Below, piece by piece: positions 12,194 through 22,977 of a stretch of DNA of 64,000 nucleotides (within the stretch, counting starts at the first letter, position 1; the number at the start of each line of letters is the position of its first letter). Position numbers and translations under genes: made by a program. Source of the stretch: Plantago ovata (lineage: Eukaryota; Streptophyta; Magnoliopsida; Lamiales; Plantaginaceae); assembly GCA_028274465.1 (NCBI GenBank), contig CM051457.1, positions 73,134,496 to 73,198,495 on the forward strand. The letters are read 5' to 3'. The notes under the pieces were generated by a model, which was not told where the DNA came from, made no database searches, and saw nothing but the letters and a program-made list of their open reading frames with translations.

Positions 12194-13511
12194 TGTTGGT
12201 CCCTTTAAACAACAAGAAAATACTAGAGGGGGGGGGTGAATAGTCTTTTCAAACTTTCTCAGCAAGTACTTATTACTTTTCAGTAATGAGTTTGCTCATA
12301 CTTAACTTTCTCAGCAAGCGTAAGTTACTTTGCAGTAGCTTGGTTTGCTGATACTTAAAATCAGAGAGCGGAAGTCTTTGATACAATAAGTGCTCTTTCA
12401 GTAAGTAAAGGTTTCAGCAAGTGAAGTGAGTGACTGTGTACAGACAGATATGATTTGCTGAAAGCTAAATACAGTAAGTAAATCACACAAACACTTTTAT
12501 AGTGGTATCTGAGAGTGGCGTAATCTCTCAACTAATCCACTTCGTCCTTTCTAGGACGAATCCACTAAGATATGATTGAGGTTCCTTACAATCTCCTATC
12601 TAAAGCGATTCAACAGAAACAAAAGCACATTTGCTTTGTCTCCAACCTAAACTCGAGAACTCAACCTTGTTCTCCACCAAACTTGGTACTTTTAATCAGC
12701 AAAACTATGCTCGATTAAGTTCCCCCTGAATATTACGCCTAAAAGGGTGTATTTTCAGTTAGAGAGTTTTGGGGTGAGATGACTTAATTATAACTTATTC
12801 AGTTACAACAAGTAATCTAAGAAACACAACTTGGAATACTTTGCAGTAAACAAGTTTGATTGTTTCTGGTGTCAAGACTTGTTCTTGTTCGAAAGAAAGA
12901 ACACTTAACTAATTTCTTAGCCAAGTTTGTTCTACTTCTTCACAAGTAGCTTTTTCAAGCTTTAAGTCTTGGAACGGATCAATGGCAGTAAGAGTGTTTG
13001 AAGGTTTGTGAGTTTTAAGCACAAGTGAGAGTTTGATCACGTTGTTGACACACTTCAATTCTTTGCCGGATGACCTCTATTTATAGTGTAAGTAAGGAGC
13101 CGTTTGAATTTCAAATCCTAAGGCTTTTGTTCCTTAACATGTCACTATCTTGCTTTTGTACTTTCAGCAGCGTCTTTGTTTGTCTTCTAGTCTTCATGTC
13201 CTTCGCGTGTAAGCTTTGCATTTAATGCGTATTTGAATAGAATTCAAACAGTAACATTGGAGCGCAAATTCAAGTACTTTCAGCAAGGGGTCACATATGT
13301 TCCATCAGCAAGTGGTTAGTCTCAGTTTCAGCAATCACAACCTACTCTGTCTTTCAGATTTTCACTTATGCAATGTTGTTGCTGAATTTTCCACTTTCTG
13401 AGCAACACGTGCCTTTGTAGATGCCAGTCTTCAACAATCTTCTAGTCTTCAGATCTTCGAATTCTTCAAGTCGTCAGATCTTCAAAAGTCTTCAAGATTC
13501 TGAGCGGTTTC
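12194..13511 (-). repeat. Sirevirus LTR, tandem copy 2
   Basis: A near copy of 10858-12193 in the same orientation with the same start (TGTTGGTCCC) and the same truncated end (GAGCGGTTTC). It is not followed by PBS or gag on its left, so it is a head-to-tail LTR duplicate. Confidence 0.85.
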
Positions 13512-13650
13512 TGTTGGTCCCTTTAAACAACAAGAAAATACTAGAGGGGGGGGGGTGAATAGTCTTTTCAAACTTTCTCAGCAAGTACTTATTACTTTTC
13601 AGTAATGAGTTTGCTGATACTTAACTTTCTCAGAAAGCGTAAGTTACTTT
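13512..13650 (-). repeat. Sirevirus LTR, tandem copy 3, cut by assembly gap
   Basis: The first 139 bp of a third LTR copy, identical in layout to copies 1 and 2, end at the run of N. Confidence 0.8.
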
Positions 13651-13750
13651 NNNNNNNNNNNNNNNNNNNNNNNNNNNNNNNNNNNNNNNNNNNNNNNNNN
13701 NNNNNNNNNNNNNNNNNNNNNNNNNNNNNNNNNNNNNNNNNNNNNNNNNN
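13651..13750. other. Assembly gap (100 N)
   Basis: Exactly 100 N, a conventional size for a gap of unknown length. The left side is an LTR and the right side is the interior of gag, so the missing sequence includes at least the rest of an LTR and part of an element. Confidence 0.99.
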
Positions 13751-15408
13751 TTAAACCTTCTTTCTGAGATGGATCTCTCAAATAAGAGTTTAGTTCAGTC
13801 AGCGTATTACTTGCTTCCACATAGGATTTGAAATTGATTTCATCTTTTTCATTTCTTGGATTTCAGCAAGTAACTTTAGATTGAGGACTGATACTCTTCC
13901 AATTCTAATGCCATTTGAGAATTTTTCTCTGCAGCCTCAGCAATCAACTTCTTAAGACGCCTTATTTCAGCATCCTTTTCTTCTGTCTCTTCCTTCAGCA
14001 AGACGTACTTTTCAGTAGTTTGCTTGGTCAGAGTTTCAGCAGTTGTAGTTTCTCTTGCTGTTTGTGAGAGTTTCTCAAATCTTTCGATTTCTCCTTGAAT
14101 CTTGTCAAGGTCAATCTCGTCTTCACTTTCTGATCTGAGTCAGAGGTAGATTATTTACCTGACCGGCCATGAGGCAGAATTCGTAGTTCGACACATCTGG
14201 ATAAGCTTCCATAGCTATTCACAACACTTCTTTGCCAATCTCCACGTCTAGAGTGGCTTCTCATCGTCGGTGTCTGAACTTTCATCCTCACTGTCTTCGG
14301 AGCTTGTCTCATGCACAATGCATCGATTTTTGCTTGAAGCTTCTTCTTTTCTTCAGCAATAAAAGCTCTTTTGAATTCTTCTTCTTTTCAGCAGATTTGC
14401 CTTTCAGCAAAGGCAATTAGCTTTGAAGTGTCCAGGCTTTTTGCAGTAAAAACATAGATCATTTCCAACTGCTGGTTCTTCTGATGATGTAGCTTGCTGA
14501 GCTTGCTTGTTCAGCGAGCTAGTATCATTCTTGTACTTATGGTAGTTGTTACCAAGATGCTTTTTCAGCTTCTCTTTTGCTTTTCGCCTTTCAAGTTCCT
14601 TACTGATGAATTTCTTCATGTTTTTAACAACTAAAGCATTTTCATCAGCAGGCTCTTTATCATTCTTCTTTTCAGAAGATGACGGCTTTGCAGCAAGAGC
14701 AATGTTTTGCGATTTTTCAGCAAACACATTTTCTCTTTGCTTTGTCATAATTGACAGTAGCAAGATGAGAGAACAACTCTGTTGGTGTAATGTTTGGCAT
14801 TCCTTGATTATAATAGAAATTCTGAGTATGGATCCATTCTTGATTCAAACTTCTGATGATAGTTTTCACTTTCTCAGAATCTGAATAAAGGTTTCCAACA
14901 CCCAGCGCTGCCATTTCACTAACAAGAGTTGTGAATCTGAAATCCAAGTCTTCCAGTGACTCGTTTGTACCTTGCTTAAAGTTTTGAAACTTTAATTTAA
15001 GTACTTCAAGTTTGTTTTCCTTGGTCTTGTCAGATCCAGCACAAAGATCTTGAACCATTTTCCAAGCTTCCTTGCAGTCTTAGCACCCACAGTTTGCACT
15101 GTATGGTATCCGGAGTTGATCGAATGATGATATTTCTTGCTTGGCCATCAAGACGGAATCTCTTAGCTTCGTCAGAAGTCCATTCCTCTCTTGGTTTTGG
15201 CACAACCGTATCTGATGGTTCGCCTAGGATAGTTTCCTTCCCAGCTTCAGTGGTCTTGTGAGGGAAACTCCTTTCAATCTTAGTGATTTTGATAGGTCCA
15301 TCATTGATGTACCATCTCATCACTAATGGCCTCAAGATGTAGCATCATGTTGTTTCGCCATTTCTCGTAATTTTCCAGCTTCAGCAAGGGAGCATCTCCT
15401 AAAGACAT
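13751..15408 (-). pseudogene. S2 gag (Sirevirus-like), many single-base indels
   Basis: This is a close copy of S1 gag from the start (ATG at 15408, MSLGDAPL) through the zinc knuckle CFYCKKPGHFKANC (about 14410-14470) to the coiled-coil region, cut by the assembly gap. The frame is broken repeatedly by one-base deletions relative to S1, for example near 15075-15090, 14755, 14380 and several sites in 13830-14260. The number of one-base losses close to the gap may reflect poor consensus quality rather than decay. It shares orientation with S1 and its own 5' LTR at 15521. Confidence 0.83.
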
Positions 15409-15506
15409 CCTGTCAGCAAAGCACTACCAAACTGATCAAGTGAGAGTGATTTACGGAAAGCACCTAAGGGGGTCTAGGTTCAGTGCAGAAGGTTAAAGAA
15501 CCTCCT

Positions 15507-15518
15507 GCTCTGATACCA
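15507..15518 (-). other. S2 primer-binding site (initiator tRNA-Met)
   Basis: The plus strand GCTCTGATACCA is an exact tRNA-iMet 3' end, two bases from the LTR at 15521. Confidence 0.87.
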
Positions 15519-15520
15519 CT

Positions 15521-16680
15521 TGTTGGTCCCTTTAAACAACAAGAAAAGACTAGGGGGGGGTGGTGAATAGTCTTTTCAAACTTTCGTCGTTTAAAACTTT
15601 CTCAGCAAGTACTTATTACTTTTCAGTAATGAGTTTGTTGATACTTAACTTTCTCAGCAAGCGTAAGTTACTTTGCAGTAGCTGGTTTGCTGATACTTAA
15701 AATCAGAGAGCGGAAGTCTTTGATACAATAAGTGCTCTTTCAGTAAGTAAAGGTTTCAGCAAGTGAAGTGAGTGACTGTGTACAGACAGATATGATTTGC
15801 TGAAAGCTAATACAGTAAGTAAATCACACAAACACTTTTATAGTGGTATCTGAGAGTGGCGTAATCTCTCAACTAATCCACTTCGTCCTTTCTAGGACTG
15901 AATCCACTAAGATATGATTGAGGTTCCTTACAATCTCCTATCTAAAGCGATTCAACAGAAACAAAAGCACACTTGCTTTGTCTCCAACCTAAACTAGAGA
16001 ACTCAACCTTGTTCTCCACCAAACTTGGTAATTTTAATCAGCAAAACTATGCTCGATTAAGTTCCCCCTGAATATTACGCCTGAAAGGGTGTATTTTCAG
16101 TTAGAGAGTTTTGGGGTGAGATGACTTAATTATAACTTATTCAGTTACAACAAGTAATCCAAGAAACACAACTTGGAATACTTTGCAGTAAACAAGTTTG
16201 ATTGTTTCTGGTGTCAAGACTTGTTCTTGTTTGAAAGAAAGAACACTTAACTAATTTCTTAGCCAAGTTTGTTCTACTTCTTCACAAATAGGTTTTTCAA
16301 GCTTTAAGTCTTAGAACGGATCAATGGCAGTAAGAGTGTTTGAAGGTTTGTGAGTTTTAAGCACAAGTGAGAGTTTGATCACGTTGTTGACACACTTCAA
16401 TTCTTTGCCGGATGACCTCTATTTATAGTGTAAGTAAGGATCCGTTTGAATTTCAAATCCTAAGGCTTTTGTTCCTTAACATGTCACTATCTTGCTTTTG
16501 TACTTTCAGCAGCGTCTTTGTTTGTCTTCTAGTCTTCATGTCCTTCGTGTGTAAGCTTTGCATTAAATGCACATTTGAATAGAATTCAAACAGTAACATT
16601 GGAGTGCAAATTCACGTACATTCAGCAAGAGGTCACATATGTTCCATCAGCAAGTGGTTAGTCTAAGTTTCAGCAAGCAT
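15521..16680 (-). repeat. S2 5' LTR, truncated by junction with element C
   Basis: It follows the S1 and S3 LTRs base by base from TGTTGGTCCC to about CAGCAAGCA, then changes abruptly into gypsy gag. The junction position is uncertain by 2-3 bases. Confidence 0.83.
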
Positions 16681-18258
16681 GACTATGATGAGACCATCTA
16701 CACCGCGTTCGAGAGGTTCCAAGATCACACGAACAAGTGCCCTCACCATGGTTTTGAAATCTCCGACCTAGTCCAACACTTCTACAATGGACTAACCTTC
16801 GAGAACCAACAAGTGGTGGATTTCCAATGCCGAGGCAATATTTGGGAGGAAACCGCAGAAGCCGTCTGGGCAGTTTTCGAAAGGCTTGCTAAGGGTTCGC
16901 AGTTCAAGGACCCAAGAGCGATGGTTAGGAGACGTCGACCTGAAGCTCCACCGACTCAAGAAGCCCCTATGTATAGGGGGAATGGGATCAATTCGAGTGC
17001 TTTACCAACGAATTGAAGCAAGTCCTCAAGAGCGCCGCTGGAACAACTGTTTCGAACGAAGTTTGCCGAATATGCAAGAACTATGGGCATGGGGCTCATA
17101 TGTGTAGATCGAAGCTCGCATATGATGATGGCAACTGGGCTCAAGGAGGCGAAGAGGAAGCCTTCGCTACGGAATTTGGTACTCAAGAAGCTAGCTACGG
17201 ACAAGACGGTAGGAATCCTCGAGGTGGATTTTGGAGAAGAGGGTTCCGAAACAATGAAGGATATACACCGGCTAGCCAAACTTATGGCCCTAACCAAGAC
17301 TGTAGTAGGCTTAACTATGGTAATGATCACTGCGAAAACCCCGCTCCGAAAGAGCAACCGAAGTCGAAGTCGGCCCAACTGATGGAGAACTTGCAGAAGA
17401 TGGTTGATCACACCCAAAGTTTTCTCAAACGTTATGAAGAAGATTCTGAGAAGACTAGAGCGAGACTTGATAGGTTGGAAGAGAGCACTAGGCTTGCCCA
17501 ACAAAAGATGCAAGAGTTGATCGACCGAGGAGAAAGTAGGGAACAAGCCAAGCTGCCTAGCAACACTAAGAAGTCGATGTCCATTACCTTGGCGGGTGAT
17601 CTACCTGTTGAAATCACCATCAAGAAGGTTGCTAAGTGCGAGTGTTGCAAGAAGGAAGAACCTCCACAGGCTAAGGAAGAAGAGAAGGACCTTGGTTCTG
17701 ACGAGAGTGAAGAGGAGCAAGAGGATCCCGAGCCACTCCCTCAAAGTTTCGATCTTAAGGTCGGGATTGGAGAGCTTGAAGACGTCTGTGCCACACTAGA
17801 CTCGGGATCCTACGCTAATGTGCTCCCTTTGAATGTGTTCAGAGAAGAGTAGCCTTAGGAAACTATCTGAGAATAAGGCTGTTGTGCAACTGGCGGATGG
17901 ATCCTTTGTGAGACTCGAAGGCGTTGTGAAGAATGTATTGGTCAAGATTGGTGAAGCTTCTTTATACACCAATTTTGTAGTTATGCCGGCGTCTACACCT
18001 GGGACGGGGGATGTCATTCTCTTGGGGCGAACGTTCTTGACTAAGCTATGCTCCGTGGTGGACATCTACCGAAGGACTTGCACTATTGAGGTGGATGGCA
18101 AGCGACATGTGTTACGAGCCATATCTGATCCACCTGATACTTCTCACACTATTAACTACTGTGGTCTTGCAGCCTATGTTCATTCTTATTCACAGGTTTG
18201 TGACATGAGGAGGAGATCAATGAAGGGGAAGTCTAGTACCCTCAAGGAGAAGAGCTAG
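16681..18258 (+). pseudogene. C gag-protease, 5' truncated, two frameshifts
   Basis: Gag enters at the YDETIYTAFERFQD segment. One G missing near 16983, relative to E near 28470, shifts the frame. The second frame (to 17852) carries the knuckle CRICKNYGHGAHMC (CX2CX4HX4C), a coiled coil (about 17380-17530), an acidic stretch and the protease triplet in ATLDSGSYANVLP. A further indel near 17840 moves the protease C-terminus (VQLADGSF, GDVILLGRTFL) to a third frame ending at 18258. Glutamine and tyrosine codons here stand where E has stop codons, so the two copies decayed independently. Confidence 0.83.
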
Positions 18259-18259
18259 G

Positions 18260-19283
18260 CGCAGACAGGAGTCGAGTCAAAGACTTTAAACAATGGCGCT
18301 ATTCGGGAGGCAACCCGGAGTCTTTATCGCTTTCTTTACTGCTTTTTTGCATGCATTCATTCTTGAACAATTTTCTTTTCATATGTGAATTTGTTCATCT
18401 CTGTGTCGTATGAGATTTTTCGAGTGGTTTTATGAGAAAAATGGCTTTCAGGGACATAAAACCGTGTTTTTTCGGAGGAATTCGTCTCCCCGCATCAGGG
18501 AGTGGGGGGCGAATCGCCCCGTATGGGGCGACTCGCCCCACGACCTCTGAAGATTAAAAACACGGATTTTCTCTTTTTTAGCTCATTTTCTTCATTCTCT
18601 TCACCTCTTTCTCTCCAAAAACCGAACTTCGCGAAAATAACTTCAAATCTCCATAAAACCTTCATTTCTCCACCAAATTTAGTGTTCTATAGCTACAATC
18701 GAAGCCTATTACGTGATCTATATATTCATCCGAACAGATTTTACCCTAGTGCATTCGTTTTCCAGATCTGAGGTATCTTCTTATGAACCCTAATTTTTCA
18801 AAATTGGGGGTTTTCTAATTTGAGCTTCAATTATGCTTATATGATGCATGGGTAGGTTGTTTGTGTGATTAGAAGCGTTATTTACTATCAATTGCATGCT
18901 CAATTATGCTTGGATTGTTAATTTGGGAATTTTGCTACTAGATGATATATCTTGTTATGCAATATATCTTTATCTTTGATTCCTTGCATATGATTGTGTT
19001 TATTGATGTAATAATGATGGATTTGATGGTAGAATGCATAATTGTTGAGTATGAGGATTTATGATGATAGAATTTTTCGCTTCTATGGTATGAATTGAGC
19101 CTTGTTATTTAGGTTATTGGTTGTCTAGCAAGAGCAAGATGTGATGTACTGCATGTAGTAGTTACATTGGTATGTTTCCTGTTGAAGAAGCTAGGCTAGA
19201 CATAAAGGATTTGGGGAGTTCGATTGTTGATTTTATCACTTGTGTGTTTCGTTCTTACATTAGCATATGCATGAGTCAGTTTT
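18260..19283 (+). other. Noncoding stretch of C between protease and 3' ORF
   Basis: Apart from the GC-rich palindromes this is AT-rich sequence collinear with E at 29775-30780. No gene is seen. Confidence 0.7.
18506..18540. repeat. GC-rich near-palindrome pair after C protease
   Basis: Arms GGGGCG/CGCCCC around AAT (18506-18520) and TGGGGCG/CGCCCCA around ACT (18524-18540). The same core occurs in all family LTRs and after the coding region of E and D. Confidence 0.85.
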
Positions 19284-19724
19284 GTGTCATACGAGGTACT
19301 AACTGTTGTTTGTAGGAACCATGCCAAGGGAGAGGAGCACTCCCGTATGATTACTATGAAGTATTGGAGGGGGATCGATTACAACCATGTCAAGGAGAGT
19401 GATCTCGTTAGAGGTGCGTTCGAGCCACGGGCTCTTGCAACAACGTCGCGGATTACCCAAGAGGAGGAGCTAGAGTACACCGGGAGTAAGGACTCCTATG
19501 CCTATTCATGCACCACCGAAGGGACAGAAACAATTATTACGTCAGCAATCGATCACAAGGACTGCAAAGTTCGAGTGAATAGGAAGGCACCGGGACGAGC
19601 TTGCCGCGACGGATTCAGTCTTGAGTCAACAGTGGCTAGAAGGTTCCGAAGCGCTAGCTTGATTCCAAAACATAATGAAATGGGTGTCCGGCCCCTCTTA
19701 GGGGTGCCCCTTGACTGCTTCTAA
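19284..19724 (+). CDS. Unrecognised ORF in the 3' region of C, conserved in E
   Basis: About 146 codons. The same frame and the same stop position occur in E (30676-31206). Shared wording includes SYEVLT, TQEEELEYT/IQEEELEYT, SKDSYAYSCTTEGTETIIT, KDCKVRVN and ARRFRSAS. I do not recognise a family. It lies where Athila elements carry an env-like ORF. In E the preceding residues are hydrophobic (LMILSLVCFALTLAYIGVSF); in C the upstream bases differ by small indels, so that segment is not in frame. It may be a relic rather than an expressed gene. The first ATG used is arbitrary. Confidence 0.4.
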   Translation: MSYEVLTVVCRNHAKGEEHSRMITMKYWRGIDYNHVKESDLVRGAFEPRALATTSRITQEEELEYTGSKDSYAYSCTTEGTETIITSAIDHKDCKVRVNRKAPGRACRDGFSLESTVARRFRSASLIPKHNEMGVRPLLGVPLDCF

Positions 19725-19902
19725 AGGGAGCATCATATAGACATCGGTGGCATCAACCGTAGAGAATGTGGTCGACATTGGAAAAGATGGTAGAAGACTT
19801 CTGAGCATCCGAGCAGCTTATTGTAACCTCCTCGGGGTGTAAAACGCTGGAGAGGGAGGCTCTGATACTACTGCTCTTTCCCCTTCAACGGTTCACAGCC
19901 TA

Positions 19903-20112
19903 TTGGAGGGCTACAGGATGGAGGATTCCATAACATTGGCGGCTAATCTTGAGGATTCTAATCGACGATGCAACTCTACTGGTGACAATGGTAATGACAG
20001 TGGTGACAATGAAGGCCATACGGAGAATAATGATACAGATAGAGGAGTTGTTCCTATCCGGCCTATAAATGGAACTACCGCACCTATCAGAAGACCTGAT
20101 GACACCCTATAA
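19903..20112 (+). CDS. Small acidic ORF in the 3' region of C, conserved in E
   Basis: A 69-codon ORF of the same length as one at 31385-31594 in E. It opens MEGYRMEDSIT and closes GVVPIRPI...RRPDDTL, with a variable D/N/G-rich centre. There are no known motifs. Matching start, stop and length in two diverged copies suggests coding constraint, though shared ancestry alone could explain it. It may be a downstream part of the same broken env-position ORF. Confidence 0.35.
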   Translation: MEGYRMEDSITLAANLEDSNRRCNSTGDNGNDSGDNEGHTENNDTDRGVVPIRPINGTTAPIRRPDDTL

Positions 20113-20784
20113 GGCTCCCAGAGCAGTCCCAATAACTCACAAACAGCATACTCAGCCGACCGAGGCCAAACCATACGGTAACATCTAGTATCACATCTTA
20201 TTTCCTCATTTACTTACTTCTAGGGACTAGCGTTAATTTCATAGGGGGATGGGATTTAAGTGATCTAGTGTTGTTAGTTTGGAGCTTGCCATTGATGGTT
20301 TAGAGCTTGGGATTGGTAGGTTGAGTATAGTACCTTGCATGATTTATCCGTCTGCATTTGCATTAGCACGTTTACTGCTTTCTTAGTTTTTTAGGTTGCA
20401 TTCACTGCATTCATCCTAGGATAGTCTTGCATGATTTATATGGAGTTTATTGCTGAATTTTTTGAACTTTTTTATTGGGTAGATCAACTAACTATACCAT
20501 TAATCATATGCTTCATCTCTATGAATTTGTTTGAGGTTTTTCTCGCTTGGCTCGTCACATTTATGTATTGCACTTAGTTAAGCTTGGTAGTCTCGACATC
20601 ACTTAGTGGTGTTTTCTCTACTGCGGTTCACGAAGGCCTTTATAATAGGATGATGCATGTTAGGGTCTTATGGTTGTTTTCCCGAGTAATTATGTACCTA
20701 AGAGGCAACAAGTCTTCACCATGCTTTGAGATTGCTAAATGCCTAGGAAGGAGGTAGTGTGAGGTTGTGTGATCCTTTGTTTAT

Positions 20785-20930
20785 AACCTATTCTTTCGAA
20801 TAGGTTTGGGGAGGGGGTTGCACCATCATTAGACTTGTTTTTCGTTTTTTCATTTCTATGTTGAGAGTTTATTTTTTCCTTTCTCGTAAATTTTGTACTC
20901 CAACCTATTCTTTCGAATAGGTTTGGGGAA
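20785..20930 (+). repeat. Paired 9-bp-stem hairpins followed by PPT-like G tracts (C)
   Basis: AACCTATTC/GAATAGGTT arms around TTTC occur at 20785-20806 and 20902-20923. Each is followed immediately by a GGGGA tract resembling the true PPT at 21711-21728. The pair recurs in D and E. Confidence 0.8.
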
Positions 20931-20980
20931 GTCGTTCGTGTGTCATTTTTGTTTCTCTTTTCGTTATGCTACTGCTGGCT

Positions 20981-21125
20981 AAAAAAAAAAAAAAAATCGA
21001 AAAAAAAAAGAAAAAATTTCCAGCAAAAAAGCAAAAAAAAGGAAACTGGAAAGAAAAAAAAGAAAAAAAAAAAGAGAAAAGACCCCAAAAACAGCAAAGA
21101 AGGGTCCAAAAAATGGAAAAAGCCA
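20981..21125 (+). repeat. A-rich purine tract (C)
   Basis: About 145 bp of A with interspersed G, C and T. The same position holds a similar tract in E (32414-32563) and D (24160-24295, complementary). Lysine-rich or phenylalanine-rich ORFs across it are compositional artefacts. Confidence 0.85.
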
Positions 21126-21710
21126 AATAGCAGTTTAGCAAAGTGTTGTGTCTCATTTTCCAATTCTTGTAATGTTCGTAATCGTGTTTGTAATTCTTTT
21201 CTTTTATTTTTGAGTATCATCTGTTCTAGACCACCCTCGTCCTGCCATTCAGGATGTGGTGAAAAACTTAAGGCTTCGCTTGAGAGATGGGTAGAATAGG
21301 GGAGTGTTATCTTTTATAGGGAACCCTCCTTCGTTTGATGAGAACCAGTACTGGTTCGACCTCTATGAGGGAAAGTCTTAACTTGGTGAACAACATTAAG
21401 TCCTCAGTTTCATAGGCACGGGACAACCATTCGTATCTTAACATGCATCATTACGTCGTCACTAACTAGGTCCAGGTAGAGAATGTTACGAGAGACTATC
21501 TTGTCTTGACATAAGTGCTTATGTGGATGTGTATGAGTCAATCGAGGCATTCTTCAACCTATATTCATGTTTTGATTTATATGGTTTTTGTTCATATGTT
21601 TTTTGATAGATTCGGTAGATTAGTTCATTTTATTTGGCATGAGACTCCATTTTATGTGTTGCATTGTTTTTTGCATTAGAGTCTAGCTTAGTTGCTTGAG
21701 GACAAGCAAA

Positions 21711-21728
21711 GGTTCGGTTTGGGGAGTT
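21711..21728 (+). other. Polypurine tract of C
   Basis: A G-rich tract GGTTTGGGGAGTT immediately before the LTR start at 21729. It is the plus-strand primer site and is identical in E. Confidence 0.83.
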
Positions 21729-22977
21729 TGATGAATGTGTATTTTACACTTTCATTTGAGTCTTTTTCACCTATTTTAGCTATTCTCTATATTAATTTAG
21801 CTATATTTTAGTGCATTTTATTAGAATAGTGTCACGTTTCCCTTTAGTCTTTATTTTACAGGTTTTGGTTGAAAAACGAGGATTTCCGGGCAAATATTGA
21901 AGTAGACAAGGAATTGATGTTCCATAAGCCTAATTGGAGTATCTGAAGGTTTCCGGATTGGATTTGAAGTCTAAGGATCGAATCTGGAGGTTAGAAGGCC
22001 ACTAGAAGTCAGAAACCGAGTCCGAAAAGGGGAAGAAATCCAAAAACGCGTCGAAAACGCGTAAATTCCCGAAAAAACTCCCGGGCGAATCGCCCGGGAT
22101 GTGGGGCGAATCGCCCCACACCAGGCGAGTCGCCCGGTGTGTTGGGCCCTTCACCCCACACAATTCGAACACTATATATAGTTGCTCAGTTTTTCTCCGA
22201 TTTTCACACTTTTCTAGACCTTCTCTCTCACCTTTCTCTGTAGTTTTAGGTAGGAACTTCCCAGAGCCTGTTCTGGGGGTTCATAGCTTAGGAGATACTT
22301 TTTCATAGCAGTTTGGAGCTTGTAAGATCGTGATTCTTCGGAGACTGACAACCTTCGGTAACATTGTATCTTACAGTTTTTCTACTTATTTTATATATCT
22401 TTCAACATGTTTTCTTCTATGATTTCTGTTGATTGCATGACAACTATGAGTAGCTAAACTTCTCGTTGGTGGTAGTATGTGAATTCTTAGCGAAGGGTTG
22501 ATAATTATGCTAATGGCTATATCGCGCATTATACTTCGTGTTATTGCTTTATTTCTTTGATCTATCTAAATCTCTATCTTCGTATTGTTGATTAATTATT
22601 GCACACAATTGGACAATTCATTGGTCTTCGACCTATCTAAATCTATATCTTCGTAGTGTTTGATAATTACAACATGACAATTCATTCATCAAAGATCTCC
22701 ATGCAAGACCGAGGAATTTACGCATGATTATTAACCCGTTATGCTTTGAAGGACCATACTATCACCAATCTCCATTATCTGTTAGAAAAACCTTTGCTAA
22801 ACCGTCTGCTGCTTTTATATTCTAAACTAGATTCGATAAAGCTAGTTATAGTCCTTAGAGATCGACACTCGAGGTCATTCTACTGCTACACTACGGTTTT
22901 CGTTGTAGTTGTGAATTGCCTTTGGCTAAATAACAAATTTATTTGATTGATCAGAACTGACAATTCCTGCTTCATCA
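21729..22977 (+). repeat. 3' LTR of element C (1249 bp)
   Basis: It starts TGATGAATGTG and ends CTTCATCA. Near-palindromes occupy 22079-22140 and the TATA box is at 22173-22180. Its end differs from that of E and resembles D's. It is followed directly, in inverted orientation, by the interior of D's LTR. Confidence 0.88.
22079..22140. repeat. Near-palindrome array upstream of the C LTR TATA box
   Basis: TCCCGGGCG/CGCCCGGGA around AAT (22079-22099) and TGTGGGGCG/CGCCCCACA around AAT (22100-22120), then an imperfect CACCAGGCG/CGCCCGGTG. The core GGCG-NNN-CGCC is constant and the outer bases vary in pairs. Confidence 0.85.

Larger units (their letters stand above)
16681..22977 (+). mobile_element. 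Element C: non-autonomous gag-protease Athila-like element, 5' truncated
   Basis: Seen: 3' part of gag, zinc knuckle, aspartic protease, a long 3' region without RT or integrase, a PPT and a full 3' LTR. It is collinear with complete element E from E's gag onward, with many small differences, so it is an independent member of the same family. The 5' LTR, PBS and first half of gag are missing, replaced by the S2 LTR. The layout fits the TR-GAG class (LTR elements keeping gag but not pol). Confidence 0.85.

Noticed and set aside
20940-21299. Lysine-rich ORFs over the A tract (also 24014-24334, 24141-24377 and 32371-32584) and the phenylalanine-rich ORFs opposite
   Set aside because: Low-complexity purine tract in a noncoding 3' region; composition explains the openness and the frames are not conserved between copies.
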